64,000 nucleotides of DNA, from the NCBI RefSeq assembly GCF_003464595.1, contig NZ_QRZF01000004.1:434001-498000 (forward strand), read 5' to 3'. Of this stretch, positions 50,468-60,088 are shown piece by piece. Below the pieces are notes generated by a model that made no database searches, was not told the DNA's origin, and saw only the letters and a program-made list of their open reading frames with translations. The translations under genes and the position numbers were made by a program. The stretch comes from Bacteroides intestinalis. GTDB lineage: Bacteria; Bacteroidota; Bacteroidia; Bacteroidales; Bacteroidaceae. Each line of letters starts with the position of its first letter. Within the stretch, counting starts at the first letter, position 1.

Positions 50468-52696
50468 ATGGATATACAAAATACAGTGCATGTGAACAGC
50501 GCATTCACCTATGCACAAAAAAAGGCAATATCTTATCGCCATGAATTTATCACACCTGAGCATTTGCTGAGTGCATTTCTGGAACAGAGTCCCTTTGCCA
50601 ATGCTTTAAATATGTGTTTCTGTGATGCCCAGGAACTTGCTTTCTCTTTAGAGAATTATTTCACGGAAGAACTGGAAAGCGTTCCCGCAGACATGGATTA
50701 TGAACTGGAAGTTTCAACCCAGCTCAACGAGTTGATACAACATGCCTATCTGATGATAGACTATTCAAGTGCTGAAGCATTGAACGTCCCCCATTTAGTG
50801 CAAAGCATGCTTCAGCTCAAAGACTCCTGGGCATGCCATATTCTGAAAGAAGCTCTTGAAGAAGAACTACCCGAATTTATCAGCCAACTCATCTCCCGAT
50901 ATGAAGAAGTGGAGGAAGAAGACGATCTGCAAACCTCTCCACAGGAAAAAAGCGAACCCTGGCGAAACTTTGTAACTTGTCTGAATGACTGTCTGCAAGA
51001 CCACAATCCACTCATCGGACGGGAAGCTGAACTGGAACGAACCATCCAGGTACTCTGTCGCAAAGAGAAAAACAATCCGTTGCATGTAGGCGAACCGGGC
51101 GTTGGCAAAACCTCCCTCGCTTACGGACTCGCTGCCCGCATCGAAGCACGTGAGGTCCCCGAACGACTCCTCGACTGCCGTATCTACGAACTGGATTTAG
51201 GTACTCTACTGGCAGGTACGCAATACCGGGGTGACTTTGAAAAACGCCTGAAAACCATTATGGAAGGTGTCCGTAATGAAGGACGTGCCATCATCTATAT
51301 CGACGAGATACACAATCTGATAGGTGCCGGACGTACAGGAGACGGTTCCATGGATGCATCCAACATGCTGAAACCTTATCTGGAAAGCGGAGACATCCGT
51401 TTCATCGGCTCTACCACTTACGAGGAATACAACCGTTACTTTGCCCGCAGCAAGGGATTGGTGCGTCGCTTCCAACAAATAGATATACTTGAACCAAGCA
51501 TTGAGGAAACCATCCATATTGTAGAAGGACTAAAAGAAAAATATGAAAAATTTCATGGAGTAACCTATCATCCTGATGTAATCCCTTACGCCGTCAAAGC
51601 GAGTGTCCGCTACATCAGCGACCGCTTTCTGCCCGACAAGGCTATCGACCTGGTGGATGAAGCAGGAGCTTACCGCGAAATTCACCCTATACCTTCCGGA
51701 GAGCAAATTGTAGACAAGACATTGATAACCGATGTACTCGCCCGTATCTGCAAAGTAGATGCACTCGCCATGAAAGAAGAAGATACCACCTCACTGGAAA
51801 CTTTGCATGCACGTATCAGTGCCAAAATTTACGGCCAGGAAGAGGCAGTGCGCCAAGTGGTGGAAGCCGTACAAATGTCCAAAGCCGGACTGCTGGATGA
51901 AAACAAACCGCTGGCAAGCCTGCTCTTCGTCGGTCCTACCGGAGTAGGTAAAACCGAAGTAGCCAAAGTGCTGGCCTCCGAACTGGGTATTTCCCTGCAA
52001 CGTTTCGATATGAGCGAATATACCGAAAAGCATACCGTAGCCAAATTAATCGGTTCACCCGCCGGATATGTAGGCTATGAAGACGGTGGTTTATTAACCG
52101 ATGCCATTCGCAAAACTCCCAACTGCGTACTGCTGCTTGATGAAATTGAGAAAGCCCATCCCGATGTATTCAATATTCTGCTACAAGTAATGGACTATGC
52201 TGTTCTTACGGATAATAAAGGACGAAAAGCCGACTGCCGCCACGTTGTACTTATCATGACTTCAAATGCCGGTGCACAATTTGCCCGTCAGGCATCTATC
52301 GGATTCAGCAGTCAGATTACAGCCGGGGAAGCCATGTTGAAACAGGTCAAGAAGACCTTCAAGCCGGAGTTTATCAACCGTCTGTCCGCTACTGTCGTTT
52401 TCCACGATATGAGTCGGGAAATGGCCTCACTGATCCTCGACAAGAAGCTTGGGGAACTGAGCAGCAAGCTTGCCGCACGCCAGATAGAGATGGAACTGAG
52501 CCCGGAAGCCCGCAACTGGTTATTGCAACGTGGATTCCTGCCCGAATATGGCGCCCGCGAAATGGACCGTGTGATAGCTTCGCATCTGAAACCACTCCTG
52601 ATGCGTGAAATCTTATTCGGTTCCTTAAAATCCGGTGGTAAAACTTGCATACAGGCAGACAAAGATCAATTAGTCTTACAACTTTCAACAAAGTGA
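50468..52696 (+). CDS. clpA: ATP-dependent Clp protease ATP-binding subunit ClpA
   Basis: A 742-residue Hsp100 unfoldase. An N-terminal Clp repeat domain (about 1-145) that docks ClpS is followed by AAA domain 1 (Walker A GEPGVGKT near 207, Walker B IIYIDEIHNL) and domain 2 (Walker A GPTGVGKTEV near 493, VLLLDEIEKAHPDVF). The loop after it has SIGFSSQ, the IGF/L-type motif that binds ClpP. No ClpB-type middle coiled coil is present. Together with ClpS and the aminoacyl transferase it degrades N-degron proteins; ClpP must be encoded elsewhere. Confidence 0.94.
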   Translation: MDIQNTVHVNSAFTYAQKKAISYRHEFITPEHLLSAFLEQSPFANALNMCFCDAQELAFSLENYFTEELESVPADMDYELEVSTQLNELIQHAYLMIDYSSAEALNVPHLVQSMLQLKDSWACHILKEALEEELPEFISQLISRYEEVEEEDDLQTSPQEKSEPWRNFVTCLNDCLQDHNPLIGREAELERTIQVLCRKEKNNPLHVGEPGVGKTSLAYGLAARIEAREVPERLLDCRIYELDLGTLLAGTQYRGDFEKRLKTIMEGVRNEGRAIIYIDEIHNLIGAGRTGDGSMDASNMLKPYLESGDIRFIGSTTYEEYNRYFARSKGLVRRFQQIDILEPSIEETIHIVEGLKEKYEKFHGVTYHPDVIPYAVKASVRYISDRFLPDKAIDLVDEAGAYREIHPIPSGEQIVDKTLITDVLARICKVDALAMKEEDTTSLETLHARISAKIYGQEEAVRQVVEAVQMSKAGLLDENKPLASLLFVGPTGVGKTEVAKVLASELGISLQRFDMSEYTEKHTVAKLIGSPAGYVGYEDGGLLTDAIRKTPNCVLLLDEIEKAHPDVFNILLQVMDYAVLTDNKGRKADCRHVVLIMTSNAGAQFARQASIGFSSQITAGEAMLKQVKKTFKPEFINRLSATVVFHDMSREMASLILDKKLGELSSKLAARQIEMELSPEARNWLLQRGFLPEYGAREMDRVIASHLKPLLMREILFGSLKSGGKTCIQADKDQLVLQLSTK

Positions 52697-52700
52697 TACT

Positions 52701-53339
52701 ATGGTCTTTGCACTAACTGACGAAATTACATTTCCCGATCCGCACTACGGCGATCCGGACGGATTGCTGGCAGTAGGCGGTGACCTGTCGACCGACCGCC
52801 TCATCCTGGCTTACTCCAACGGGATATTCCCCTGGTACACTTTTCAGGAGGGAATGATACAATGGTGGTGCCCGCTGGAACGCTTCGTCATTTTCCCCGA
52901 CGAAATCCATATCTCCCACTCCATGCGAACGCTCATAAACAAAGGGAAGTACGATGTCACTATCAATCAGGCTTTCGATGAAGTCATCCGTAAGTGCGGA
53001 GAACTGAGGATGGATATGGAAGGCGCCTGGCTCGGTCCGGAGATGATAGAGGCTTACACACTTCTGCATGAACAGGGCTTTGCCGCCAGCGTGGAAATAT
53101 GGGAAGGGGAACAGTTAGTAGGCGGACTCTATGGAGTCACCTTGGGGCGCTGCTTTTTCGGTGAAAGTATGTTTTCACTGGTTCCCAGTGCATCCAAGTT
53201 AGCCCTCATCCACTTGGCACAATTCTTCGGAGAGCATGGCGGAGTACTGATAGACTGCCAGTTCGAAACTCCCCATCTGAAATCGATGGGAGGAAGATAT
53301 ATCAGCTACGAAGAATATATGGAGTTTCTGCAATCATAA
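52701..53339 (+). CDS. aat: Leucyl/phenylalanyl-tRNA-protein transferase
   Basis: A 212-residue enzyme that adds Leu or Phe to proteins with N-terminal Lys or Arg, making them ClpS substrates. The motifs FPDPHYGDPDGLLAVGGDL, YSNGIFPWY, IQWWCPLERFVIFP, GAWLGPEMIEAY and ECF-type GRCFFGESMFS are all in place. It begins four bases after the clpA stop. Finding clpS, clpA and aat together is direct genomic evidence for one pathway. Confidence 0.96.
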   Translation: MVFALTDEITFPDPHYGDPDGLLAVGGDLSTDRLILAYSNGIFPWYTFQEGMIQWWCPLERFVIFPDEIHISHSMRTLINKGKYDVTINQAFDEVIRKCGELRMDMEGAWLGPEMIEAYTLLHEQGFAASVEIWEGEQLVGGLYGVTLGRCFFGESMFSLVPSASKLALIHLAQFFGEHGGVLIDCQFETPHLKSMGGRYISYEEYMEFLQS

Positions 53340-53352
53340 CTACCTTCGCTGG

Positions 53353-54117
53353 TCACACCAGCGTAAATTGCAAATGTTCATCCGTACTGCGTCCTTCATC
53401 GTATGCGAAGCCCTCCCACGTAAATGCTTTCAAGTCTTCGGGATTTTCAATGCGATTTTTAATAATATAGCGTAGCATTTCTCCGCGGCACATCTTGGCA
53501 TATATCACAATTGTCTTTAGCTGCCCGCCTTTCCATACCTGGAATTCGGGAGTAATGACACGGACTTCTTCTTCTACTCGCTTCCAGTCGAACAGATCTC
53601 TCATCTCACCACTGGCAAGATTAACGAGTATGCCACCCTGACGTTTGATATCCGCTATAAAATAATCCGTCAGCAAAGGTTTCCAGTAATCAAACATAGT
53701 CATCCCTCCCCTTTCGGGCAGGCGTATATCTCCTTCCATACGATAAGGCTTTATCCCGTCCAACGGACGAAGCAGTCCGTACAGAAAGGAAGTGATGCGC
53801 ATGTGTTCTTGAGCGTAACGAAAATCATCTTCGGAAAAATCTTTCGGTACTATACGTTTGAACACCGCACCGGTATAGGCACAGATAGCGGGCATTGCAG
53901 AATTTGCCTCCGAAAAGAAATCCTGATAGCGCAGATAATTCTCAGCGGCAATCTTGGAATTTATACGTAACAGACGTTCCAGGTCAGCAGCTGAAAATTG
54001 CCCCATATCCAAGGCATTCTGTACTGCTTCCGCCTGAAAGTACGGAACAGTTATTTCAGGGACTCCTACAGATGTGCGTGCCGTCATCGTTTTGGCACAA
54101 GAGATGAATGTCAACAT
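53353..54117 (-). CDS. yaaA: Peroxide stress protein YaaA
   Basis: About 254 residues from the ATG at 54117 (start MLTFISCAKTM, the family start). Members of this family limit free iron and DNA damage during peroxide stress. Motifs include the LYGLLRPLDGIKPYRM block, LVNLASGEM and RGEMLRYIIKNRI. The frame stays open to 54408, giving 97 extra residues that overlap the recJ start, but these have no family character and the -7 element TATCTTTG lies in between, so the shorter form is right. Confidence 0.92.
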   Translation of the reverse strand: MLTFISCAKTMTARTSVGVPEITVPYFQAEAVQNALDMGQFSAADLERLLRINSKIAAENYLRYQDFFSEANSAMPAICAYTGAVFKRIVPKDFSEDDFRYAQEHMRITSFLYGLLRPLDGIKPYRMEGDIRLPERGGMTMFDYWKPLLTDYFIADIKRQGGILVNLASGEMRDLFDWKRVEEEVRVITPEFQVWKGGQLKTIVIYAKMCRGEMLRYIIKNRIENPEDLKAFTWEGFAYDEGRSTDEHLQFTLV

Positions 54118-54142
54118 ATCACGTTCAAAGTTTTTTAGGAAA

Positions 54143-54150
54143 CAAAGATA
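54143..54150 (-). promoter_or_regulatory. -7 element of yaaA
   Basis: Minus strand TATCTTTG, 26 bases before the chosen yaaA start at 54117. It lies inside the longer reading frame and so supports the shorter start. Confidence 0.55.
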
Positions 54151-54339
54151 ATACAAATCGAATGTAGAACTTTCATGCTCGCATGAAAAAGTTTTGCGCA
54201 AAGTTTTTCCGCATAACCTTCCTCTGTTTCCATACTTTTTCGTACTTTTACGCCTTGTTGGAAAAATACAGGCTTTTCCCGAGAGAAACGAAACCTCTTC
54301 CAACCACGAGACTGAAAAAAGGAAAAAACAATATATAAA

Positions 54340-56055
54340 ATGACTCACAAATGGAATTATCAACCCATTACACCCGAACAGGCAGAGACAAGCCAAAAGT
54401 TGGCCCAAGAATTAGGGATTAGCCCGATTCTTGGCGGATTATTGGTGCAGCGGGGAATAACGAAGGCACAGGATGCCAAGAAGTTTTTCCGCCCGCAGTT
54501 GCCCGACTTGCACGACCCATTCCTGATGAAAGACATGGATGTGGCCGTGGAGCGCCTTAATAAGGCAATGGGAAAGAAAGAGCGTATTCTGATTTATGGT
54601 GATTATGATGTAGACGGCACTACCGCAGTGGCACTGGTCTACAAGTTTATTCAACAGTTCTATTCGAACATTGACTATTACATCCCCGACCGCTACAACG
54701 AAGGTTACGGGGTATCTACCAAAGGGGTAGACTATGCCGCAGAAACCGGTGTAGGATTGATTATCGTACTGGATTGCGGCATCAAAGCTGTAGAGGAGAT
54801 AACCTATGCCAAAGAAAAAGGCATTGACTTTATCATCTGCGACCACCATGTGCCCGACGATGTACTTCCACCTGCCGCCGCTATCCTGAACGCCAAGCGT
54901 TTAGATAATACGTATCCTTACGAGCACCTTTCCGGTTGCGGCGTAGGCTTCAAATTCATGCAGGCATTTGCCATCAGTAATGGCATCGAGTTCCATCACC
55001 TCATTCCACTGCTCGACCTGGTTGCCGTAAGTATCGCTTCGGACATTGTTCCCATCATGGGAGAAAACCGGATACTTGCTTTCCACGGATTGAAACAGTT
55101 GAACAGTAATCCCAGCGTAGGTTTGAAAGCGATTATCGACGTATGCGGATTGACAGAAAAGGATATTACCGTCAGCGACATCGTGTTCAAGATAGGCCCG
55201 CGCATCAATGCCTCCGGACGTATTCAGAACGGAAAAGAAGCCGTCGACCTGCTGACTGAGAAGGATTTCTCCATGGCTTTGGAAAAAGCCAATCAAATCA
55301 ATCAATACAATGAAACCCGGAAAGATCTCGATAAGACCATGACCGAGGAAGCCAACCAGATTGTAGCTGATCTGGAAGGACTTGCCGAACGCCGTTCTAT
55401 CGTGCTATACAACGAAGATTGGCACAAAGGTGTTATCGGTATCGTTGCCTCCCGCCTGACGGAAATTTATTATCGCCCCGCAGTAGTGCTGACCCGTACG
55501 GACGATATGGCAACAGGTTCCGCCCGTTCCGTATCCGGTTTTGACGTGTATAAGGCGATTGAATATTGCCGTGATCTGCTGGAAAATTTCGGTGGTCATA
55601 CCTATGCAGCCGGTCTTTCGATGAAAGTGGAGAATGTTCCCGCCTTTACCAAACGCTTCGAGGAATTCGTTTCACAGAACATCCTACCGGAACAGACAAG
55701 TGCGGTCATAAATATCGATGCAGAGATAGATTTCAGGGATATTTCTCCGAAATTCTTTAATGACCTGAAGAAATTCAATCCTTATGGTCCGGATAATCCG
55801 AAACCGATATTCTGTACACATAATGTCTATGATTACGGTACCAGTAAAGTAGTGGGGCGTGATCAGGAGCATATCAAGCTGGAACTGGTAGACAACAAAT
55901 CGAATAATGTAATGAACGGCATCGCCTTCGGACAAAGTTCGCATGTACGTTTCATCAAAACCAAGCGTTCGTTTGATATCTGCTACACCATTGAAGAGAA
56001 TACCCATAAACGGGGCGAGGTACAGTTGCAGATAGAGGATATTCAACCTAATTAG
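54340..56055 (+). CDS. recJ: Single-stranded-DNA-specific exonuclease RecJ
   Basis: A 571-residue DHH-family 5'-3' exonuclease used in recombination and mismatch repair. Catalytic motifs: GDYDVDGTTAVALV, LDCGIKAVEE, CDHHVPDD (the DHH), and in the DHHA1 part KGVIGIVASRL and FGGHTYAAGLS. A C-terminal OB-type domain (about 460-571) is present. It is read in the same direction as recQ, three bases downstream of which the palindromic repeat begins. RecJ and RecQ act together on DNA ends. Confidence 0.95.
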   Translation: MTHKWNYQPITPEQAETSQKLAQELGISPILGGLLVQRGITKAQDAKKFFRPQLPDLHDPFLMKDMDVAVERLNKAMGKKERILIYGDYDVDGTTAVALVYKFIQQFYSNIDYYIPDRYNEGYGVSTKGVDYAAETGVGLIIVLDCGIKAVEEITYAKEKGIDFIICDHHVPDDVLPPAAAILNAKRLDNTYPYEHLSGCGVGFKFMQAFAISNGIEFHHLIPLLDLVAVSIASDIVPIMGENRILAFHGLKQLNSNPSVGLKAIIDVCGLTEKDITVSDIVFKIGPRINASGRIQNGKEAVDLLTEKDFSMALEKANQINQYNETRKDLDKTMTEEANQIVADLEGLAERRSIVLYNEDWHKGVIGIVASRLTEIYYRPAVVLTRTDDMATGSARSVSGFDVYKAIEYCRDLLENFGGHTYAAGLSMKVENVPAFTKRFEEFVSQNILPEQTSAVINIDAEIDFRDISPKFFNDLKKFNPYGPDNPKPIFCTHNVYDYGTSKVVGRDQEHIKLELVDNKSNNVMNGIAFGQSSHVRFIKTKRSFDICYTIEENTHKRGEVQLQIEDIQPN

Positions 56056-56060
56056 TTGGA

Positions 56061-56206
56061 GAAGTTGAGAGTTGAGAATGGAGAGTTGAGAGTTACCATA
56101 CGGTTTGACTACTCACTTTCCACCTTCAACTCTCAACTTCCCATAATACCACACCCTATGACTGCGCAGCCTAACTCTCAACTCTCCATTCTCAACTCTC
56201 AACTTC
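56061..56206. repeat. 35-bp perfect inverted repeat across the recQ start
   Basis: The arm at 56061-56095 (beginning GAAGTTGAGAGTTGAGAATG) is the exact reverse complement of 56172-56206. The 76-base spacer holds a third partial copy (CTTCAACTCTCAACTTCC near 56123-56140). This is an intergenic repeat family built of GTTGAGA words. Its right arm is inside the recQ reading frame and its left arm would be inside the longer recQ frame that starts at TTG 56056. Confidence 0.85.
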
Positions 56207-58083
56207 TCAAAGAGTACTGGGGATATGATAACTTCCGGGGCATACAGGAAGATATCATCAATAGCATTGGCGAAGGCAAAGACACCCTGGGGCTGATGCC
56301 TACGGGCGGCGGAAAGTCCATCACATTTCAGGTGCCTGCACTTGCCAAAGAGGGGCTTTGCATAGTTATTACTCCCCTGATTTCTCTGATGAAAGACCAA
56401 GTACAGAACTTGAAAAAAAGAGGAATCAAAGCACTTGCCATCTACTCCGGAATGTCCCGGCAAGAGATTATCGTCACGCTGGAAAACTGTATTTTCGGCA
56501 ATTATAAATTCCTGTATATATCGCCCGAACGGTTGGATACGGAAATCTTCCGCACCAAGCTACGGAAAATGAACGTCAGCATGATAACCGTTGACGAAAG
56601 CCATTGCATTTCACAATGGGGATATGATTTCCGTCCTGCCTATCTGAAGATAGCCGAAATACGTGATCTCCTACCCGGTGTCCCTGTGCTGGCACTGACT
56701 GCAACCGCTACTCCGGAAGTCGTGAAGGACATCCAGGCGCGGCTGTGCTTCCGGCAGGAAAATGTTTTCCGCATGAGTTTTGAACGGAAGAACCTTGCCT
56801 ACATAGTCCGCAAAACAGAAAATAAGACCGGAGAACTTCTTCACATCCTACGCCGTATGCCGGGTAGTGCCATTATTTACGTACGCAATCGTCGGCGAAC
56901 CAAAGAAATCACCGAACTTTTAATTAACGAAGAGATTACCGCCGACTTCTACCATGCCGGTCTGGATGATGCCACCAAGGATATACGTCAGCATCGCTGG
57001 CAGACAGGAGAAAGCCGTGTAATGGTTGCCACCAATGCTTTCGGCATGGGTATCGACAAACCCGATGTACGTATCGTAATCCACCTCGATTTACCGGACT
57101 CTCCCGAAGCTTATTTCCAGGAAGCAGGACGTGCAGGACGTGACGGCAACAAAGCGTATGCCGTAATACTCTATGCCAAATCGGACAAAGTCACCCTTCA
57201 TAAACGTATCCCGGACACCTTTCCGGAGAAAGACTATATCAAACAGGTGTATGAACATCTGCAATATTATTACCAGATGGCAATGGGAGACGGTTTGGGA
57301 TGTGTCAGAGAATTCAATCTGGAAGACTTTTGCCGGAAATTCAAATACTTCCCTGTACCTGCCGACAGTGCATTGAAGATTCTGACGCAAGCAGGATACC
57401 TGGAATATACCGACGAACAGGACAATGCCTCCCGTCTTTACTTCACCGTCCGCCGTGATGAACTGTATAAATTACGCGAACTGGGAGAGGACATGGACAA
57501 ACTTATTCAAATCGTTCTGCGCTCTTACACCGGAGTATTCACGGATTACACCTTTATCAACGAGAATTCACTTGCGGTACGTAGCGGATTAACGCGACAA
57601 CGGGTGTACGACTTGCTGATACGTCTATCCAAGATGCGTGTCATCGACTATATTCCACATAAAAAGACACCTTATATCATATACACGCGCGAACGCGTAG
57701 ACAGGCAACATCTGCAAATCTCCCGCAGTATATACGAGGAGCGTAAGGAACGTTATGAAGCCCGCATTCAGGCAATGGTAGATTATGTAACGACCGAAAC
57801 CGTTTGTCGCAGCCGTATGCTTCTACGCTATTTCGGAGAGAAGAATGAACATAACTGTGGAATATGCGATGTCTGCCTCAGCCACCGTGCCGAGACTCCC
57901 GAGCTTTCCTCCCAACAAATAAAAGAAGAAATTAAAGAATTGCTTCGCAAACAACCTCTGACACCTGCCGATATTGCCTCACAGATAGAAGCAGATAAAG
58001 AAATCATCTCTCAATGCATCCGCGAATTGCTGGAAGATGAAGATCTGAAAGCGGAGAACGGCATCATAAGCCTGAAGGCATAA
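56158..58083 (+). CDS. recQ: ATP-dependent DNA helicase RecQ
   Basis: About 641 residues from the ATG at 56158. Helicase motifs: I GLMPTGGGKSITFQV, II DESHCISQWGYDF, III ALTATAT, V VMVATNAFGMGIDKPDVR, VI QEAGRAGRDG. A zinc-binding RQC-type region has the Cys motif CGICDVC, preceded by RSRMLLRYFGE. The last part lacks an obvious HRDC domain. The first dozen residues after Met (NSQLSILNSQLL) are encoded by the right arm of the inverted repeat, so the gene's beginning was built from repeat sequence. A TTG start 102 bases upstream is less likely. Confidence 0.92.
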   Translation: MTAQPNSQLSILNSQLLKEYWGYDNFRGIQEDIINSIGEGKDTLGLMPTGGGKSITFQVPALAKEGLCIVITPLISLMKDQVQNLKKRGIKALAIYSGMSRQEIIVTLENCIFGNYKFLYISPERLDTEIFRTKLRKMNVSMITVDESHCISQWGYDFRPAYLKIAEIRDLLPGVPVLALTATATPEVVKDIQARLCFRQENVFRMSFERKNLAYIVRKTENKTGELLHILRRMPGSAIIYVRNRRRTKEITELLINEEITADFYHAGLDDATKDIRQHRWQTGESRVMVATNAFGMGIDKPDVRIVIHLDLPDSPEAYFQEAGRAGRDGNKAYAVILYAKSDKVTLHKRIPDTFPEKDYIKQVYEHLQYYYQMAMGDGLGCVREFNLEDFCRKFKYFPVPADSALKILTQAGYLEYTDEQDNASRLYFTVRRDELYKLRELGEDMDKLIQIVLRSYTGVFTDYTFINENSLAVRSGLTRQRVYDLLIRLSKMRVIDYIPHKKTPYIIYTRERVDRQHLQISRSIYEERKERYEARIQAMVDYVTTETVCRSRMLLRYFGEKNEHNCGICDVCLSHRAETPELSSQQIKEEIKELLRKQPLTPADIASQIEADKEIISQCIRELLEDEDLKAENGIISLKA

Positions 58084-58085
58084 GA

Positions 58086-58120
58086 AAGGGCGTACAGTGA
58101 ATTGCACGCCCTTCTTCTTA
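58086..58120 (+). terminator. Terminator after recQ
   Basis: AAGGGCGT (58086-58093) pairs with ACGCCCTT (58106-58113) and is followed by CTTCTTATTA. It starts two bases past the recQ stop. Confidence 0.7.
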
Positions 58121-58133
58121 TTATATCAAAATA

Positions 58134-58934
58134 TTATTCCGCTACCGCCGGTTTCTCAATACCTTCACTGGTTGCACGTTCTTCCATACGTTGGATACGG
58201 GCATCCAAATCAGGATGAGTAGAGAACAATTGATTCAGCTTACTACTTTTCTGCGCACCGGCTTCTTCCTGCAATTTCTTCAGCTTTTGGAAAGATAAAG
58301 CCATTGCCCAGGGATTCTTACCATGACTTTTCAGGAATTCATATCCATAGTCATCAGCACTTCTCTCCTGCTTCTGTGAATATGTAGAGTTTACCAGAGC
58401 CTCACCCAGATCACCCAACTGAGAATCAGACAACTTAGCTGCCGTACCACCTTGTGAAGAAATACCATCCTTCAAAGCTGAAGTCAGCAATGCCGTACGA
58501 AACCCATTCTTAGAGTCCTTGTGTGCCACGTGACCTACTTCATGTCCGATTACACCCAGCAATTCATCATCCGTCATGATATCCATCAAAGACGAGAAAA
58601 TGCGCACACTACCGTCAGCACAAGCAAATGCATTGACATCTATCACATAATAAACTTTGAAGTTCAAAGGAATTCCCTCTACATCCGTCAAGCCTTCAGT
58701 CAGCTTTTTCAGACGAATTGTATACTCATTATCGTCGGCACATACCTGATTGTGTTTATCCATCCAGTCGATATACTCTTTTACATATTCTGCCATCTGA
58801 GCGTCAGTCAGAGTAACAGCTTTAACAGCTTTAGCCGCACCTTTCAGTGCTTTTACATTAAACTGAGCCATTGCAGGCATTGTCACGGCCATACATAACA
58901 TAAAGAAGGCCCACTTCATGAAAATCTTTTTCAT
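58134..58934 (-). CDS. M48-family metalloprotease
   Basis: A 266-residue protein with a signal peptide (about residues 1-24, MPAMA before QFNV). The zinc motif HEVGH lies near residue 130 (VIGHEVGHVAHKDS), with a downstream glutamate region (ERSADDYGYEFL). It fits the short periplasmic M48 peptidases related to BepA/LoiP, which act in envelope protein quality control. It is convergent with recQ and transcribed alone. Confidence 0.9.
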   Translation of the reverse strand: MKKIFMKWAFFMLCMAVTMPAMAQFNVKALKGAAKAVKAVTLTDAQMAEYVKEYIDWMDKHNQVCADDNEYTIRLKKLTEGLTDVEGIPLNFKVYYVIDVNAFACADGSVRIFSSLMDIMTDDELLGVIGHEVGHVAHKDSKNGFRTALLTSALKDGISSQGGTAAKLSDSQLGDLGEALVNSTYSQKQERSADDYGYEFLKSHGKNPWAMALSFQKLKKLQEEAGAQKSSKLNQLFSTHPDLDARIQRMEERATSEGIEKPAVAE

Positions 58935-59058
58935 TCTTGTGTTTTTAATTTAGAAATGATGATTAATTAATATAATTGGTAAATGTGTCGCAAAAGAACA
59001 AATTTTAAATGATACCATCAATAATAACACGGATGTTTTTTCTTTTTAGACGGAGTTC

Positions 59059-59091
59059 TTGGTATGGAAACAAGATTTTTATGTAAGTTTG
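59059..59091 (+). promoter_or_regulatory. Promoter of the TPR protein gene
   Basis: TTG at 59059-59061 and TAAGTTTG at 59084-59091, with a 22-base spacer, one longer than ideal. It ends 39 bases before the ATG. Confidence 0.5.
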
Positions 59092-59130
59092 CAAAAAGAA
59101 TAAAAACAAAACACCTAAGAAATACAGATT

Positions 59131-60084
59131 ATGGGATTCTTTAAATCTTTCTTCTCCGGCAAACAAGAGAAACCGGAAACTGAGAAACAGAAAAACGATC
59201 AAAAGAACTTCGAGATATTCAAGTATGACGGCATGCGTGCACAACGCATGGGGCGTCCCGATTATGCAATCAAATGCTTCACGGAAGCCCTCGCCCTTCA
59301 GGAAGACTTTGAAACCATGAGCTATCTGAGCCAGGTTTACATTCAAACCAATGCCCTCAGCGAAGCGCATGAACTGCTGGAACGCATGGCAAAACAGGAA
59401 CCGGACCACACCTCCACTTTCCTCACCCTTGCCAACGTATGCTACCTGCAAGAAGACTATCAGGCAATGGCAGACGCCGCACAAAAAGCTATTGAAATAG
59501 AAGAAGGAAATGCCATGGCACACTATCTTCTGGGTAGAGCCAAGCAAGGTATGGACGACGGTATCATGAGCATTGCCCATCTCACCAAAGCCATTGTACT
59601 GAAAGACGACTTCACCGAAGCCCGCCTGCTGCGTGCCGAAGCCTTAATCAAGATGCAGCAATACAAGGAAGCTACCGAAGATATCGACGCTATACTCTCC
59701 CAAGATCCCGATGAAGAAGCTGCATTACTACTCCGCGGTAAAGTGAAAGAAGCAGCAGGACAGCAGGAAGAAGCCGAAACCGATTATCGCTATGTAACAG
59801 AATTGAATCCATTCAACGAACAGGCTTTTCTTTGCCTGGGACAACTTTATATCGTCCAGAAGAAGTATCCCGAAGCTATCGCACTCTTTGACGAAGCCAT
59901 CGAACTGAACCCTAATTTCGCACAAGCCTATCATGAACGCGGTCGCGCCAAGTTGCTAAATGGTGACACGGCAGGCTCTGCAGAAGATATGAAGAAAGGA
60001 TTGGAGTTGAACCCTAAAGAAATCCAAGGAATCAGCGGACAATACGACAATCAGCCAAGACAAACGGACGTTTTAGGATTGTAG
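59131..60084 (+). CDS. TPR-repeat protein
   Basis: A 317-residue soluble protein, no signal peptide. The N-terminus is basic (KSFFSGKQEKPETEKQK), and the remainder consists of about seven tetratricopeptide repeats, for example RMGRPDYAIKCFTEALALQE, ADAAQKAIEIEEGNAMAHYL and KYPEAIALFDEAIELNPNFA. TPRs bind partner proteins; the partner is unknown. It is followed four bases later by the DUF6377 regulator, so the two are co-transcribed and may work together. Confidence 0.85.
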   Translation: MGFFKSFFSGKQEKPETEKQKNDQKNFEIFKYDGMRAQRMGRPDYAIKCFTEALALQEDFETMSYLSQVYIQTNALSEAHELLERMAKQEPDHTSTFLTLANVCYLQEDYQAMADAAQKAIEIEEGNAMAHYLLGRAKQGMDDGIMSIAHLTKAIVLKDDFTEARLLRAEALIKMQQYKEATEDIDAILSQDPDEEAALLLRGKVKEAAGQQEEAETDYRYVTELNPFNEQAFLCLGQLYIVQKKYPEAIALFDEAIELNPNFAQAYHERGRAKLLNGDTAGSAEDMKKGLELNPKEIQGISGQYDNQPRQTDVLGL

Positions 60085-60088
60085 CGCC

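Noticed and set aside
54118..54408. A 97-residue N-terminal extension of YaaA
   Set aside because: It overlaps the recJ start, contains a -7 element, and the family start MLTFISCAKT lies at 54117.
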